Shown here: positions 1 through 8,783 of the stretch, in pieces
Layout: each line of letters opens with the position of its first letter
Numbering within the stretch: the first letter of the stretch is position 1
NCBI RefSeq assembly: GCF_001887355.1
Contig: NZ_MPIN01000003.1
Location: 174,741 to 238,740, forward strand
Direction: 5' to 3'
Origin: Cystobacter ferrugineus
GTDB taxonomy: Bacteria > Myxococcota > Myxococcia > Myxococcales > Myxococcaceae
DNA: 64,000 nucleotides
Notes under the pieces: model-generated
Databases searched by the model: none
What the model was told of the DNA's origin: nothing
What the model saw: the letters and a program-made list of their open reading frames with translations, nothing else
Program-made: the position numbers and the translations under genes

Positions 1-443
1 TCCAGTTGCAGCACATGGCCCTCGACTTCCCGGTAGGTGTGCCGGACGGGCACCACCTTGGGCGTGGAGACCGAGAGCAGATCCCTCAGGACGAGAGGCG
101 CGGGCCGAGCCGGCGCCCCGGGGAACGCAGCGGGTTGGACGGAGCCGAAGGTCCGCGCGAAGCGCGCCTCCAGTCCCTTCACGTACCCGAGGGCCCGGCC
201 CAGAGAAGAGAGCAGGAGGAGCACGGCGAGCGCGGCCAGACCCCACGCGAGCCACACGCCGAGACCTGCTCCGCCAGGCAGCAGCAACGAGGCAAGTGGA
301 AGGACGGCCAGCACGTGGCCCCACTCGGTCGCGGCCACGGCGGGCTTCCAGAGGGCCGCCACCGGGGCCTTGAAAAGTCCCAGCAGGCCCAGCCCGAACA
401 GCAATCCGGACAGAAGCAGACGAAGGGTGTCGAGAGGTTCCAC
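1..443 (-). CDS. Membrane-anchored alpha/beta hydrolase, N-terminal part (gene runs off the window)
   Basis: Only the first 147 codons are present. A GTG start at 443 is preceded by a good GGAGGA ribosome site about 10 nt upstream, and lies 25 nt after the lipoxygenase stop, so it is the last visible gene of the oxylipin operon. The N-terminus holds two hydrophobic stretches (about residues 5-25 and 45-85). It then reaches VRHTYREVEGHVLQLD, which resembles the first beta strands of esterase/lipase-type alpha/beta hydrolases that continue with a DVYRP-like motif. The catalytic serine is outside the window. In this context it could release fatty acids or hydrolyse oxylipin esters; that role is inference. 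Confidence 0.6.
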   Translation of the reverse strand, partial: MEPLDTLRLLLSGLLFGLGLLGLFKAPVAALWKPAVAATEWGHVLAVLPLASLLLPGGAGLGVWLAWGLAALAVLLLLSSLGRALGYVKGLEARFARTFGSVQPAAFPGAPARPAPLVLRDLLSVSTPKVVPVRHTYREVEGHVLQL

Positions 444-468
444 GGAAGTACGTTCCTCCAGGCCGAGC

Positions 469-2541
469 CTAGATGTTGATACGGGAGCTGACCGTCCGGA
501 TGTCCAGGCCCAGCGCGGAGAACTCGGAGGCGTGGGCGCGCAGCCGTTCCACCAGCCGCGGGTGCACGTCTTCCTCCTCGTTGGCCAGGAGCAAGCCGTA
601 GCTGGTCTTCGACAGCATCCAGGAAATCCACAGCATTTCGGTGGCCTCGTCCGGAGGCGGGGCGGTGTCCGGGTCGTCCACGGCCGGCAGGCTCCCGTTC
701 TTCCCCCAGCGCAGCCCCAGGCAGGCGTACTGGACCTCGCCGGCGTCGTCCCACTGGAGGTTGTTGGCCCAGGCGTGCCGGAAGGTCGCGAAGTAGATGA
801 CGTAGCGGCAGAGCTGCTTGAGTGACTCCACCTCTCCTGGCTGGGGAGAATCGGTCTCCGTCACCGCGCTCACGGCCCGGGGCGGCGGCTGGGCGGCCTT
901 CTCGTCCAGCGTCATGCGCTCGGAGCGCACGAACCACGGAGCGTCATTTCCCACCACCCGCGCCCGCAGGTAGCGGCACACGAAGGCGGGCGCCGAGTGG
1001 GCCACGAGATCGTCCGAGAAGCGGCGCACCTCGCCCCACTGCGCCACCACCTCGTCACCGTGCTCGGAGAAGAAGGCGTCGACGTGTTCCCCGAGCAGCT
1101 TCCAGAATAGCTGCGCCGCGTGGGCGTAGCGGTGCCCTTCGCACACCGGCATCGCGGGCACGAAGCCCCGCCAGTCGTAGCTGCCCATCAGGTGCAGCAG
1201 CCGCGCCTCGATTCCCTTCTCGGTCAACGCGCTGGCGCGAGTCACGTAGCCGCTCGGCCCGACCAGGAAGCCGTTGGCGGACTGGTTGATCAGCACCACC
1301 TCCCGCAGGTGGGGCAGGAGCAACCAACGCAGGGGGTTGATCCTCAGGTTGCGGTGCGCGGCGATGGCATACTGCTCCACGTTGAAGTGGCACTGTGCGA
1401 GGTGGTTTCCCAGCTCGGAGTCCAGCGTCACGCTCACCCGCGCGATGCGCTTGGCGGCCTCCCAGTCCGCGCCATCCGCGGGTGTGAAGCTCCGGCGTGT
1501 GATCGGCGACCCGGGCGCCGTCGCGCCCGGCTCCCGCAGCCCCAGGATGATGCGCACGGGCAGCACCCTGCCCTCCTCCAGCCGCAGCCGCACGTCCACG
1601 TCGGGCAGGCAGTGGACGCCGTCCTGCTCGTAGGCATTCCAGGGGTAGTAGAGCCGGAAGGAACAAGGATCGCCGGGGACCTCGGGATCCCGGTCCAGGA
1701 TCGTCGCGAACATGCCATTGAGCAGGCGTTCGCCGAAGAAGGCATCACCGCGGGAGGAGCCCGGCGCCTGGCGCTCCATGCGGACGGTCATCGACTCGGG
1801 GTAGTCGGCCTGCAGCTTCTCCAGGCTGGGAACCCGCCCCAGGCGGATCTGCAGCAGGTGCTGGCGCTTGATGAGCTCGATGGGGTTGACGGCCTTGAGC
1901 ATCGCCAGGGCACGCCCCGGGGCGTAGGCCGTCGGAGGGGTGCCCTCCTCGTTGATGAGCAGCCGGGCCAGCGGCGTCGTCGGATCGTATTCCCAGTAGG
2001 GCAACCGGAGCGTGCCGAAGTCGTAGTGCAGCCCGCCGTGGTCGTCGGGGCCGCGCTCCGAGCCGATGCGCCGCCAGCTCTCCACCACCCGCCCGTCCTT
2101 GCGGAAGGTGTGCTGGGGCTCGAAGAAGCACAGCTCCAGATCCGGCAGATCCCCTGCCCCCGCGTCGGCGGGATCGTAGCGAATCGAGAAGTACCCATCG
2201 GCGTCCGTGAATCCCTCGCCCAGGAAGTCGTCCGGAGCGCCGGGGTCCCGGTCCCACAGTTCGACCTTCAGGTGGTGGAGCGGAATGGGACCCTGGGGGC
2301 CGTCCTGCTCGAAGACGAGGCGCCCGGTGGCGACGGCGGGCAGCGTGGCGGGGTCTCGGGTGGGCCGGGGGCGAACGCGCGGGGCCAGCTCACGGCTGAC
2401 CGCGGCGCGCTCCTCGGGGGCCAGGCTCGCGTACCACCGGGCCAGCTCGGCGGGCTCGAGGAGATCTGACTCGCCGGCTCGCTTCCCGAGGCCCAGGAAG
2501 GACAGCAGGCGGCGCAGGGAGTTGTGAGAGGCGGAAGTCAT
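469..2541 (-). CDS. Lipoxygenase with N-terminal transthyretin/C2-like domain
   Basis: Non-heme iron dioxygenase that should insert O2 into polyunsaturated fatty acids to give hydroperoxides. In 690 residues the iron ligands are visible: H380 and H385 (H-x4-H), H589 and N593 (H-A-W-A-N), and the free C-terminal carboxylate of Ile690. Ala422, aligned with the Coffa position, predicts S stereochemistry. Residues about 72-185 form a beta-rich domain (GRLVFEQDG, VELWDRDPG, YWEYDP) in place of PLAT. The start is ATG 2541; a GTG at 2550 directly after the P450 stop is an alternative. Third gene of the operon, essentially abutting the P450. Known myxobacterial relatives include fatty-acid S-lipoxygenases. 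Confidence 0.9.
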   Translation of the reverse strand: MTSASHNSLRRLLSFLGLGKRAGESDLLEPAELARWYASLAPEERAAVSRELAPRVRPRPTRDPATLPAVATGRLVFEQDGPQGPIPLHHLKVELWDRDPGAPDDFLGEGFTDADGYFSIRYDPADAGAGDLPDLELCFFEPQHTFRKDGRVVESWRRIGSERGPDDHGGLHYDFGTLRLPYWEYDPTTPLARLLINEEGTPPTAYAPGRALAMLKAVNPIELIKRQHLLQIRLGRVPSLEKLQADYPESMTVRMERQAPGSSRGDAFFGERLLNGMFATILDRDPEVPGDPCSFRLYYPWNAYEQDGVHCLPDVDVRLRLEEGRVLPVRIILGLREPGATAPGSPITRRSFTPADGADWEAAKRIARVSVTLDSELGNHLAQCHFNVEQYAIAAHRNLRINPLRWLLLPHLREVVLINQSANGFLVGPSGYVTRASALTEKGIEARLLHLMGSYDWRGFVPAMPVCEGHRYAHAAQLFWKLLGEHVDAFFSEHGDEVVAQWGEVRRFSDDLVAHSAPAFVCRYLRARVVGNDAPWFVRSERMTLDEKAAQPPPRAVSAVTETDSPQPGEVESLKQLCRYVIYFATFRHAWANNLQWDDAGEVQYACLGLRWGKNGSLPAVDDPDTAPPPDEATEMLWISWMLSKTSYGLLLANEEEDVHPRLVERLRAHASEFSALGLDIRTVSSRINI

Positions 2542-2550
2542 ACCGGCCAC

Positions 2551-3927
2551 TCAACGCGCGACGAACCGCGTCTGGACGTCCTTGGGGAGCACCACGCCAA
2601 AGAAGAAGCCTTCCTCGAAGGGCTCCGTCGACTGGACCTGGACCCTGGCGCGCGCCGCGATCGTCGCCACGGCCGTGCGCAGGAACACCATGGCGAAGTC
2701 GGTGGCCACGCACATGCGCGGGCCCCGCCCGAATGGAAAGAAGTGGCCGCTGCCGATGGGGTCTCGCGCCGTCCCTCCGTCCAGCCACCGCGTGGGCTCG
2801 AAGCTGTCCGGGTGGGTCCAGTGCTTGGGGTCACGGTGCAGGTGCTGGTTCGAGATCATGATCGTCGTCCCCGCGGGCAACGTGGCCCCGGCTAACTTCA
2901 TCTCCGCGGCCGGGCTGCGGGTGAAGACACGGACGGCGGGAAGGAGCCGCAGCGCCTCGAGGGTGACGGCCTCGACCCAGCGCGCGGCGTTCAAACGCTC
3001 CAGCGTGGGTGGTCCTCCGGCGAAGTCGGCCGCCTCGGCCGCCAGACGCGCCTCGGCCTCGGGGTGCTTCTGGAGCTGGTGGAACGCGCCCACCAGGCTG
3101 GTGCTCGACGAGAAGACACCGCCGTAGAACATCAACGCGACGTGGCGCGCCAGCCACGCGTCATCGAAGCCGGGCATCTCGCGCAGCATCCACGACATCA
3201 AATCCACGGCACCCGGCTTGGGTGACTTGCGCAAGGCGGTGAGGCGCTCCTCGAAGAACCGGTAGAACCGCTCTTGGGCCTGTTCGAAGCCCTTGGGCAG
3301 CGAGACGAACCGCAAGGGGATCTTGGCCTGGATCCGGGCGTCCGCGCCCTTGGCGAGCAGCATGAAGTCCTCGTACACCGAGTCCGGTGGCGTCTCGCCC
3401 ATGCCGGCGACGGCGAAGACGTCGAACGTCAGCCGGCGCAGCACGGGCGCGAGATCGACCTTCTCCCCCTTGGCGATGAGCGCATCCACGGCTCGTGCGA
3501 CCGCGGCCTGCATGGGGGCGACCTGGGCGGCCAGCCAGTCCGGAGACCAGCCCTGGACGAAGGGATCCTGCTGCCGTTTGAGGGCCCAGTCCCCCCGATG
3601 CTCCGCGATGAAGATCGAGTGCTCCGTCGTGGTCGGCGTGAGCTCCTGGCGAAGCGAGCCCTTCTCGAACTCCGTCTGGCGCGAGTCGAGCACCTGCGCG
3701 ATGAGCTCGGGATCGTTGAGCACCAGGGCCGGAGTGCCGCCCAGCCAGATCAGGGTGACGCCACCATACTCCCGGCCATACCGGGCGCAGACATTCCAGG
3801 GCATGGAGCCGAGGAAGTCTCCCGCGGTGCCGATGATTCCAGGCTGCGGGCCGGGCAGGGACTCCAGGCCCTTGCGCCGGGCACCAAAGAACAGATTGAA
3901 GATACCTCGCGACAACACGTTGGGCAC
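2551..3927 (-). CDS. Cytochrome P450, atypical I-helix, in lipoxygenase operon
   Basis: Heme-thiolate enzyme of 458 residues. W114-x3-R118 (C helix), E324-A-L-R327 (ExxR) and the heme loop FPFGRGPRMC with Cys406 are present; the usual CxG after the cysteine reads C-V-A. The I helix at 269-273 reads GGVFS instead of AGx(D/E)T: the acid is Phe and the threonine is Ser. P450s without this pair, such as CYP74, rearrange or cleave lipid hydroperoxides rather than activate O2. GTG start with an AAGGAG site, 15 nt after the upstream lipoxygenase. A hydroperoxide-metabolising role fits both motif and context, but a mono-oxygenase cannot be excluded. Confidence 0.88.
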   Translation of the reverse strand: MPNVLSRGIFNLFFGARRKGLESLPGPQPGIIGTAGDFLGSMPWNVCARYGREYGGVTLIWLGGTPALVLNDPELIAQVLDSRQTEFEKGSLRQELTPTTTEHSIFIAEHRGDWALKRQQDPFVQGWSPDWLAAQVAPMQAAVARAVDALIAKGEKVDLAPVLRRLTFDVFAVAGMGETPPDSVYEDFMLLAKGADARIQAKIPLRFVSLPKGFEQAQERFYRFFEERLTALRKSPKPGAVDLMSWMLREMPGFDDAWLARHVALMFYGGVFSSSTSLVGAFHQLQKHPEAEARLAAEAADFAGGPPTLERLNAARWVEAVTLEALRLLPAVRVFTRSPAAEMKLAGATLPAGTTIMISNQHLHRDPKHWTHPDSFEPTRWLDGGTARDPIGSGHFFPFGRGPRMCVATDFAMVFLRTAVATIAARARVQVQSTEPFEEGFFFGVVLPKDVQTRFVAR

Positions 3928-3942
3928 GGATGGGCTCCTTTC

Positions 3943-5970
3943 TCAGACGGTGATGCCGCAGGGAATCTTGTCGGCTTGAATGACGGTGTAGGGCACGTCG
4001 CGCTTCGCGTTGCGGGCCTTCACCACGTCGACCTGGGCACGCAACCGCTCGTAGAGCCGCTCCCGGACGGCGAGGAACTCGGGCTCCTGGAAGTAGGTCT
4101 CGCGCCACCCGCCCTCGTTGAGCAGGAACTCCTCGTCCTCGCCGAAGCTGGCGAGCGCGCGTCCGATGGCGACCTGCCAGAGTGTCTGGGATTGGGTCGG
4201 AATCATCTCGGAGATGTCTTCCTTGCGCAGCACGCCCTTTTGCGTCGGGGGAGGCTTGCGCATGCACAGCGGCGCGTTGGGGACGAAGGCATAGTGCTCG
4301 TACTGAAGGTAGTTCACCGCCGCATGGTGGACGCTCCCCGTGTAGAGCACGGTGGTGAGGATGTCGGCGAGATCCGCGACACGCTCGAGCCTGGCGCAGG
4401 GCATCTTGTCGACCGGGATGCCGTGCTCGATGAGATCAGCCCACCAGGCCTGGATCTCGGAATCGTTCACGAGGTCGGCGTCGGACTTGTAGAAGGGGGC
4501 GAGCACACCGCTCACGAACTCCGCGAGCGCGTCCCACAGCGGCAGGGCATCGTCCCGGTACGGATAGTCGGGGAGGATCGCGGGGTCGAGCACGCCCCGG
4601 TGCTCGAAGTCCTGGCGCGGCTTGTTGTCCGCCAGCTTCCAGCGCTGGAACCCCTTCTGGCCCAGCTTGATGTGTCCCTTGTCCGGACCACCGGTGGCGA
4701 TGAAGTCATCGAATACGCCTCCCTCGTCGAGCAAGCCCTTGCGCGCCCCATCGTTGATGGCGAGCGTGTAGCGGAAGTGGCGGCGCATCAGCTTGTAGAC
4801 GGGGTGTGGATCCGGCAGGTTGCGCATCGTCGCCATGACGAACGGCTCCACCACGAAGTGCGTGCGCAGCGCATGCGCGACCATCTGGTGGGCGTTGCCC
4901 TCGCTGCAGCGCAGGTAGATCTTCGCCGCGAGCCAATCCGCCTCGGAATCATTCGGGGTGAACACGGGATCCTTCACTGGATCCCTGCCTAGCTGGATCG
5001 CGAGCGGACGCAGCCGCTGGGAGTCCTCGAGGTAGAGCAGGCACCGGGATGGGGGCGCCCAGCGCCGCTCCTCGACCCCGTGCTCGTTGACCTTGCGGAA
5101 CATGGGAATGCCCTCGAGCACCTCGAAGTCGATCAGGAACACCCGTTTGGCCGCGAGCGCTTCCGCCAGCGAGGTGCCCGGCGACAGGAGTCCCCGGACC
5201 TCGTGGTCCGTGAGCGGCATTCCCTCGGGCAGGGCGGTGATGCTGGTGATGTGGAGCGGATTGACGCCCTGGACGGCCTGCCGCGCGAACTCGTGGTCGT
5301 CCTGCCAGCGCTCGGCGAGCTTGGGCAACTCCAGGTATTTGAGAATGCCAAGAGTATCCACCAACCCATTCCAGGCATCGGCCAGGAGGGGCAGGTGCAG
5401 CCGGATCGTGGCCATCGTCTTGGCGATGACGCCCGCGTAGCTGCCCTCGGTCAGACCCCGGTAGAGCTCGTCCTTGGGCAGTGGGCGCTCCTTGCTGATA
5501 TCGAGCGCGCCGGGCAACTGGGCGGTCGCCTCGGCGGGGCGCCAGGGGTACATCTTCTTGCGGTTGTCGAGCTGCGCGCGGCGGGCCTCCGCCATCCGCG
5601 CGTGACGCACGTTCTGGGGCAGCCCGGCCGAGCCCTCGAGCACCTCGGCCGTCGTGTTGCCCAGGACCCAGCGGTAGTACGGGAAGTGCCAGCTCTTGTC
5701 TCCCGAGGTGACATCGGCGAAGTCGAGGAGCCAGTCACTCGCCAGACCCGCGGAATTGGTGAAGCGCAGCAGGAGCAGCTCACCAATATCCTGGGTCTTG
5801 AACGTATAGACGTCCTCCGCTCCCGCCTCGAAGTCATTGTGGAAGCGCTTGTCCAGGACGTACCGCTCGCTCTCTCCCAACGAGCCCACCAGGACAACAC
5901 TGATGTCGGCGTCCGTCCCCGACCCCAGACGAGACCCCGTGCGAACCTTGATCTTGTATTCCACGCTCAT
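3943..5970 (-). CDS. Lipoxygenase with N-terminal PLAT domain
   Basis: Second lipoxygenase, 675 residues, first gene of the operon. Residues about 3-110 look like a PLAT/LH2 lipid-binding beta sandwich (YKIKVRTGS, WLLDFADVTS). Iron ligands H366 and H371 (H-A-L-R-T-H), H549 and N553 (H-A-A-V-N) are present. The protein ends in Val675 where nearly all lipoxygenases have Ile, so the carboxylate ligand is kept but the residue is unusual. Ala409 at the Coffa position predicts an S product, and bulky Phe423-Ile424 at the depth positions resemble 15-lipoxygenating enzymes. Start ATG 5970 has a GGGGAGAG site; the long in-frame extension upstream is not lipoxygenase-like. Confidence 0.93.
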   Translation of the reverse strand: MSVEYKIKVRTGSRLGSGTDADISVVLVGSLGESERYVLDKRFHNDFEAGAEDVYTFKTQDIGELLLLRFTNSAGLASDWLLDFADVTSGDKSWHFPYYRWVLGNTTAEVLEGSAGLPQNVRHARMAEARRAQLDNRKKMYPWRPAEATAQLPGALDISKERPLPKDELYRGLTEGSYAGVIAKTMATIRLHLPLLADAWNGLVDTLGILKYLELPKLAERWQDDHEFARQAVQGVNPLHITSITALPEGMPLTDHEVRGLLSPGTSLAEALAAKRVFLIDFEVLEGIPMFRKVNEHGVEERRWAPPSRCLLYLEDSQRLRPLAIQLGRDPVKDPVFTPNDSEADWLAAKIYLRCSEGNAHQMVAHALRTHFVVEPFVMATMRNLPDPHPVYKLMRRHFRYTLAINDGARKGLLDEGGVFDDFIATGGPDKGHIKLGQKGFQRWKLADNKPRQDFEHRGVLDPAILPDYPYRDDALPLWDALAEFVSGVLAPFYKSDADLVNDSEIQAWWADLIEHGIPVDKMPCARLERVADLADILTTVLYTGSVHHAAVNYLQYEHYAFVPNAPLCMRKPPPTQKGVLRKEDISEMIPTQSQTLWQVAIGRALASFGEDEEFLLNEGGWRETYFQEPEFLAVRERLYERLRAQVDVVKARNAKRDVPYTVIQADKIPCGITV

Positions 5971-6070
5971 GGCGCTCTCCCCTATGCAGACCCCGTACCG
6001 AGTGTCCAATGGGAAATACAGCGCCTCATGACGAGCACCACGGGCCAGGGCATCCCTCACGCCACGCGGC

Positions 6071-6114
6071 TGACATGTCAACCAACACGTCAACTGACAC
6101 ATGCCGACACGTCA
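6071..6114. promoter_or_regulatory. Cluster of TGACA/CGTCA half-sites upstream of the lipoxygenase operon
   Basis: The palindrome TGACATGTCA (6071-6080) is followed by ACACGTCA at 6085-6092 and again at 6107-6114, exactly 22 bp apart, with TGACAC between them at 6095-6100. The cluster lies about 100-145 bp upstream of the first lipoxygenase start and is the only repeated motif in this 265-bp gap. It is a candidate regulator-binding region; the regulator is unknown. Confidence 0.4.
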
Positions 6115-6235
6115 GAAACCGCGCGGCGGACTCTGGGTCGGGGTCCGCTTCACTGCCCGAGAGGGCAGCCAGAACGAGTCCCAGGACAGCGCGTTGAATC
6201 GAGGCCCCCTGCTGAGCCGAGCGTGAGGAGGAGGG

Positions 6236-7147
6236 TCAGCGCGCGGCGCGGCGGCCGAGGTTCTTCTCGCGAATCAGCTCCACCAGCGCCTTCAATCCCG
6301 CCGGGACGTACCGGTGTCTGGGGTAATACAGACGAAGGCCTGGAAAGGGGGGGCACCAGTCGTCCAGCACGGTCACCAGGCGGCCACTGGCCAGGTCCTC
6401 GGAGAGGTGCCACTCGGACAGGAACGCCACGCCGAGCCCCGCGCGGACCGCCTGGAGCGCGGCGCGCGGCTCGCTGAGGATCAGCCGCGGCGGCAGGTCG
6501 ATCTCCAGTGCCTCGCCACGGCGCTCCAATTCCCAGCGATACAGACCTCCGTGCGAAAACCGCATGCGGATGGCGGCGTGGCCAGTCAGCTCGTCCGGTG
6601 TTCGTGGCTTGCCGTGTTCCGCGAAATAAGCGGGCGAGCCGACGACGACCATGCGCAAGTCGTCGCTGAGCGGCACGGAGACCATGTCCTGAGGCACCGC
6701 TTCGGCCAGGCGGATGCCGGCGTCGAAACCGTCGGCGACGATGTCGATCGGCCTCGACTCGCTGACGATGTCCAGCTTCATCCGCGGATGGCGGTGCAGG
6801 TACTCGAGCAGCAAGGGCTCGAAGATCATCTGCACCGCATCCCTCGGCGCGTTGATTCGCAACGTGCCGGACGGGGCCTCGGGCTGGCTGTTGATTTCCT
6901 CGTTGGCGCCGCGGATCTCGGCCACCGCCGGGGCGATGCGCTGCACGTAGCGCTGGCCAGCCTCGGTCAACGCCACGCTGCGGGTGGTGCGGTGGAACAA
7001 GCGCGCCTTCAGCCGAGCCTCCAGCCCAGCCACCGCGCTGCTGACAGCCGAGGTGGACATGCCCAGTTGCCTGGCGGCGGCGCGGAAGCTGCCGTGCCGG
7101 GCGACGGCGAGCACGGTCTCCAGTTCGATCAGCCCTGTGCGGTGCAT
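6236..7147 (-). CDS. LysR-family transcriptional regulator
   Basis: 303 residues, the usual length for LysR proteins. An N-terminal winged helix-turn-helix (residues about 1-60, LETVLAVARHGSFRAAARQL then STSAVSSAVAGLEARL) is followed by a periplasmic-binding-like effector domain. It is of the CrgA/PA2206-like subtype that begins with an RINAPRDA strand. Start ATG 7147 (MHRTG) is chosen because it places the helix-turn-helix at the normal distance; an ATG 24 codons upstream is unlikely. The gene is divergent from the aldehyde dehydrogenase, with 135 bp between, so that gene is the probable target. It also sits upstream of the lipoxygenase operon in the same direction. Confidence 0.9.
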   Translation of the reverse strand: MHRTGLIELETVLAVARHGSFRAAARQLGMSTSAVSSAVAGLEARLKARLFHRTTRSVALTEAGQRYVQRIAPAVAEIRGANEEINSQPEAPSGTLRINAPRDAVQMIFEPLLLEYLHRHPRMKLDIVSESRPIDIVADGFDAGIRLAEAVPQDMVSVPLSDDLRMVVVGSPAYFAEHGKPRTPDELTGHAAIRMRFSHGGLYRWELERRGEALEIDLPPRLILSEPRAALQAVRAGLGVAFLSEWHLSEDLASGRLVTVLDDWCPPFPGLRLYYPRHRYVPAGLKALVELIREKNLGRRAAR

Positions 7148-7282
7148 GGGGATTGTCCTGATTTTCAGAACGGCCCTTGCAGAATACACCCGGTTGTCGG
7201 GACGGTCCTCCACGAACACATTGGATTCCGACGGGTCCCGCTCCGGCCTTCACCGGGGGCCCCTCTTCATCGGAGTCCTGCC

Positions 7283-8704
7283 ATGGAACGCATCGACCAG
7301 ATCTACATCGACGGCGCCTTCGTCACCCCGCACGGGGACGAGTGGTTCAACCTGTTCAACCCCGCCACCGAGGAGGTGATCGGCCAGGTGCGACTGGCCG
7401 ATGCCGAGGACGCACGTCGCGCCATCGCCGCGGCCAGACGCGCCTTCCCGGCGTTCTCCCGCACGACCCGGGCCGATCGCCTCGCGATGCTCGAGCGCAT
7501 GCGGGCGGCGGTGGCCGCGCACGAGGACGAGCTGCTCGAGGCCATCGTTCGCGAGTACGGCGCACCGGCGGCGCGCTCTCGCTGGATGGCGAGTTATGCC
7601 CACCAGGTGATCGCCGCGGCGGCCGAGGTGCTGGCGCACTACGACTTCGAGCGCCAGGCTGGCACCGCGCGGGTGGTGATGCAGCCGCTGGGCGTGGCCG
7701 GCCTGATCACTCCCTGGAACAGCGACGCCGGCTTCATCTGCGGCAAGCTGGCCACCGCGCTGGCCGCCGGCTGCACCGCGGTGATCAAGCCCAGTGAGAT
7801 GAGCGCACTCCAGACGCGCATCGTCACCCAGGCGCTGCACGAGGCCGGCCTGCCGCCCGGTGTGTTCAACATCGTCACCGGGCGCGGTGAGGTGGTGGGC
7901 GCGGAGATCAGCGCCTCGCCGGACGTGGCCAAGATCTCGTTCACCGGTTCGACCACGGTGGGCAAGGCCATCCTTCGCGCCGGGGCGGAAACCCTGAAAC
8001 GGGTGACGCTGGAGCTGGGCGGCAAGTCGCCCATGGTGGTGTTGGACGATGCCGACTTCGCCACCGCGGTGCCCCTGGCGGTGCAGGCCGGGTTCATGAA
8101 CAGCGGACAGGCCTGCATCGCCGGCACCCGCATCCTGGTCCCGGCCTCCCGGAAGGCCGAGTTCGAAGCGTTGCTCGCCCGCGAGGTGAGCGCGACGAAG
8201 TCCGGCGATCCGCGCGACGCCGACACCGCCATCGGCCCCATGGTGAGCGCGAAGCAGTGGGAGCGCGTGCAGCGCTACATCCGCCTCGGCCTCAGCGAAG
8301 GCGCGCGCCTGCTGGTCGGCGGCGAAGGCCGGCCCGAGGGCATGAAGCGTGGTTGGTGCGTGAAGCCCACCGTGTTCACCGACGTGCGCAACGACATGAC
8401 CATCGCGCGCGAGGAGATCTTCGGGCCGGTGTTGTCGCTCATCACCTACCGCGACGAGGACGAGGCGGTGGCCATCGCCAACGACACGCTCTACGGCCTG
8501 CACGCCTACGTGGTCTCCGGCGATCCCCAGCGTGGCGCGCGAGTGGCCGCTCGGCTCGAGGCCGGCCGCGTCCTGGTCAATACCCTCGCCCACGAGCCCA
8601 AGGCTCCATTCGGTGGCTTCAAGCAGTCCGGCATCGGCCGCGAGAACGGCCCCTATGGACTGGAGGCCTACCTGGAACCGAAGGCCATGGTGGTGGCGGC
8701 GTAG
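7283..8704 (+). CDS. NAD(P)-dependent aldehyde dehydrogenase
   Basis: 473-residue ALDH superfamily enzyme that oxidises an aldehyde to the acid. Visible features are the PWN loop at the oxyanion site (LITPWNSD), KPSE cofactor contact, FTGSTTVG, general base Glu in LELGGKSP, catalytic Cys in NSGQACIAG, and EEIFGPV near the C-terminus. Start ATG 7283 (MERIDQIYIDG) matches the family start; open frame upstream is antisense to LysR. The divergent LysR gene probably controls it. Substrate cannot be told from sequence; fatty aldehydes or aromatic aldehydes are possible. Confidence 0.93.
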   Translation: MERIDQIYIDGAFVTPHGDEWFNLFNPATEEVIGQVRLADAEDARRAIAAARRAFPAFSRTTRADRLAMLERMRAAVAAHEDELLEAIVREYGAPAARSRWMASYAHQVIAAAAEVLAHYDFERQAGTARVVMQPLGVAGLITPWNSDAGFICGKLATALAAGCTAVIKPSEMSALQTRIVTQALHEAGLPPGVFNIVTGRGEVVGAEISASPDVAKISFTGSTTVGKAILRAGAETLKRVTLELGGKSPMVVLDDADFATAVPLAVQAGFMNSGQACIAGTRILVPASRKAEFEALLAREVSATKSGDPRDADTAIGPMVSAKQWERVQRYIRLGLSEGARLLVGGEGRPEGMKRGWCVKPTVFTDVRNDMTIAREEIFGPVLSLITYRDEDEAVAIANDTLYGLHAYVVSGDPQRGARVAARLEAGRVLVNTLAHEPKAPFGGFKQSGIGRENGPYGLEAYLEPKAMVVAA

Positions 8705-8783
8705 TCCCGCAAGGCGCCGCCAAGGCCCCCTGGCCCGCCCGCCTGCCCTCTTCGGAGGACGCCTCCTCGCGGTGCGTCACGCC

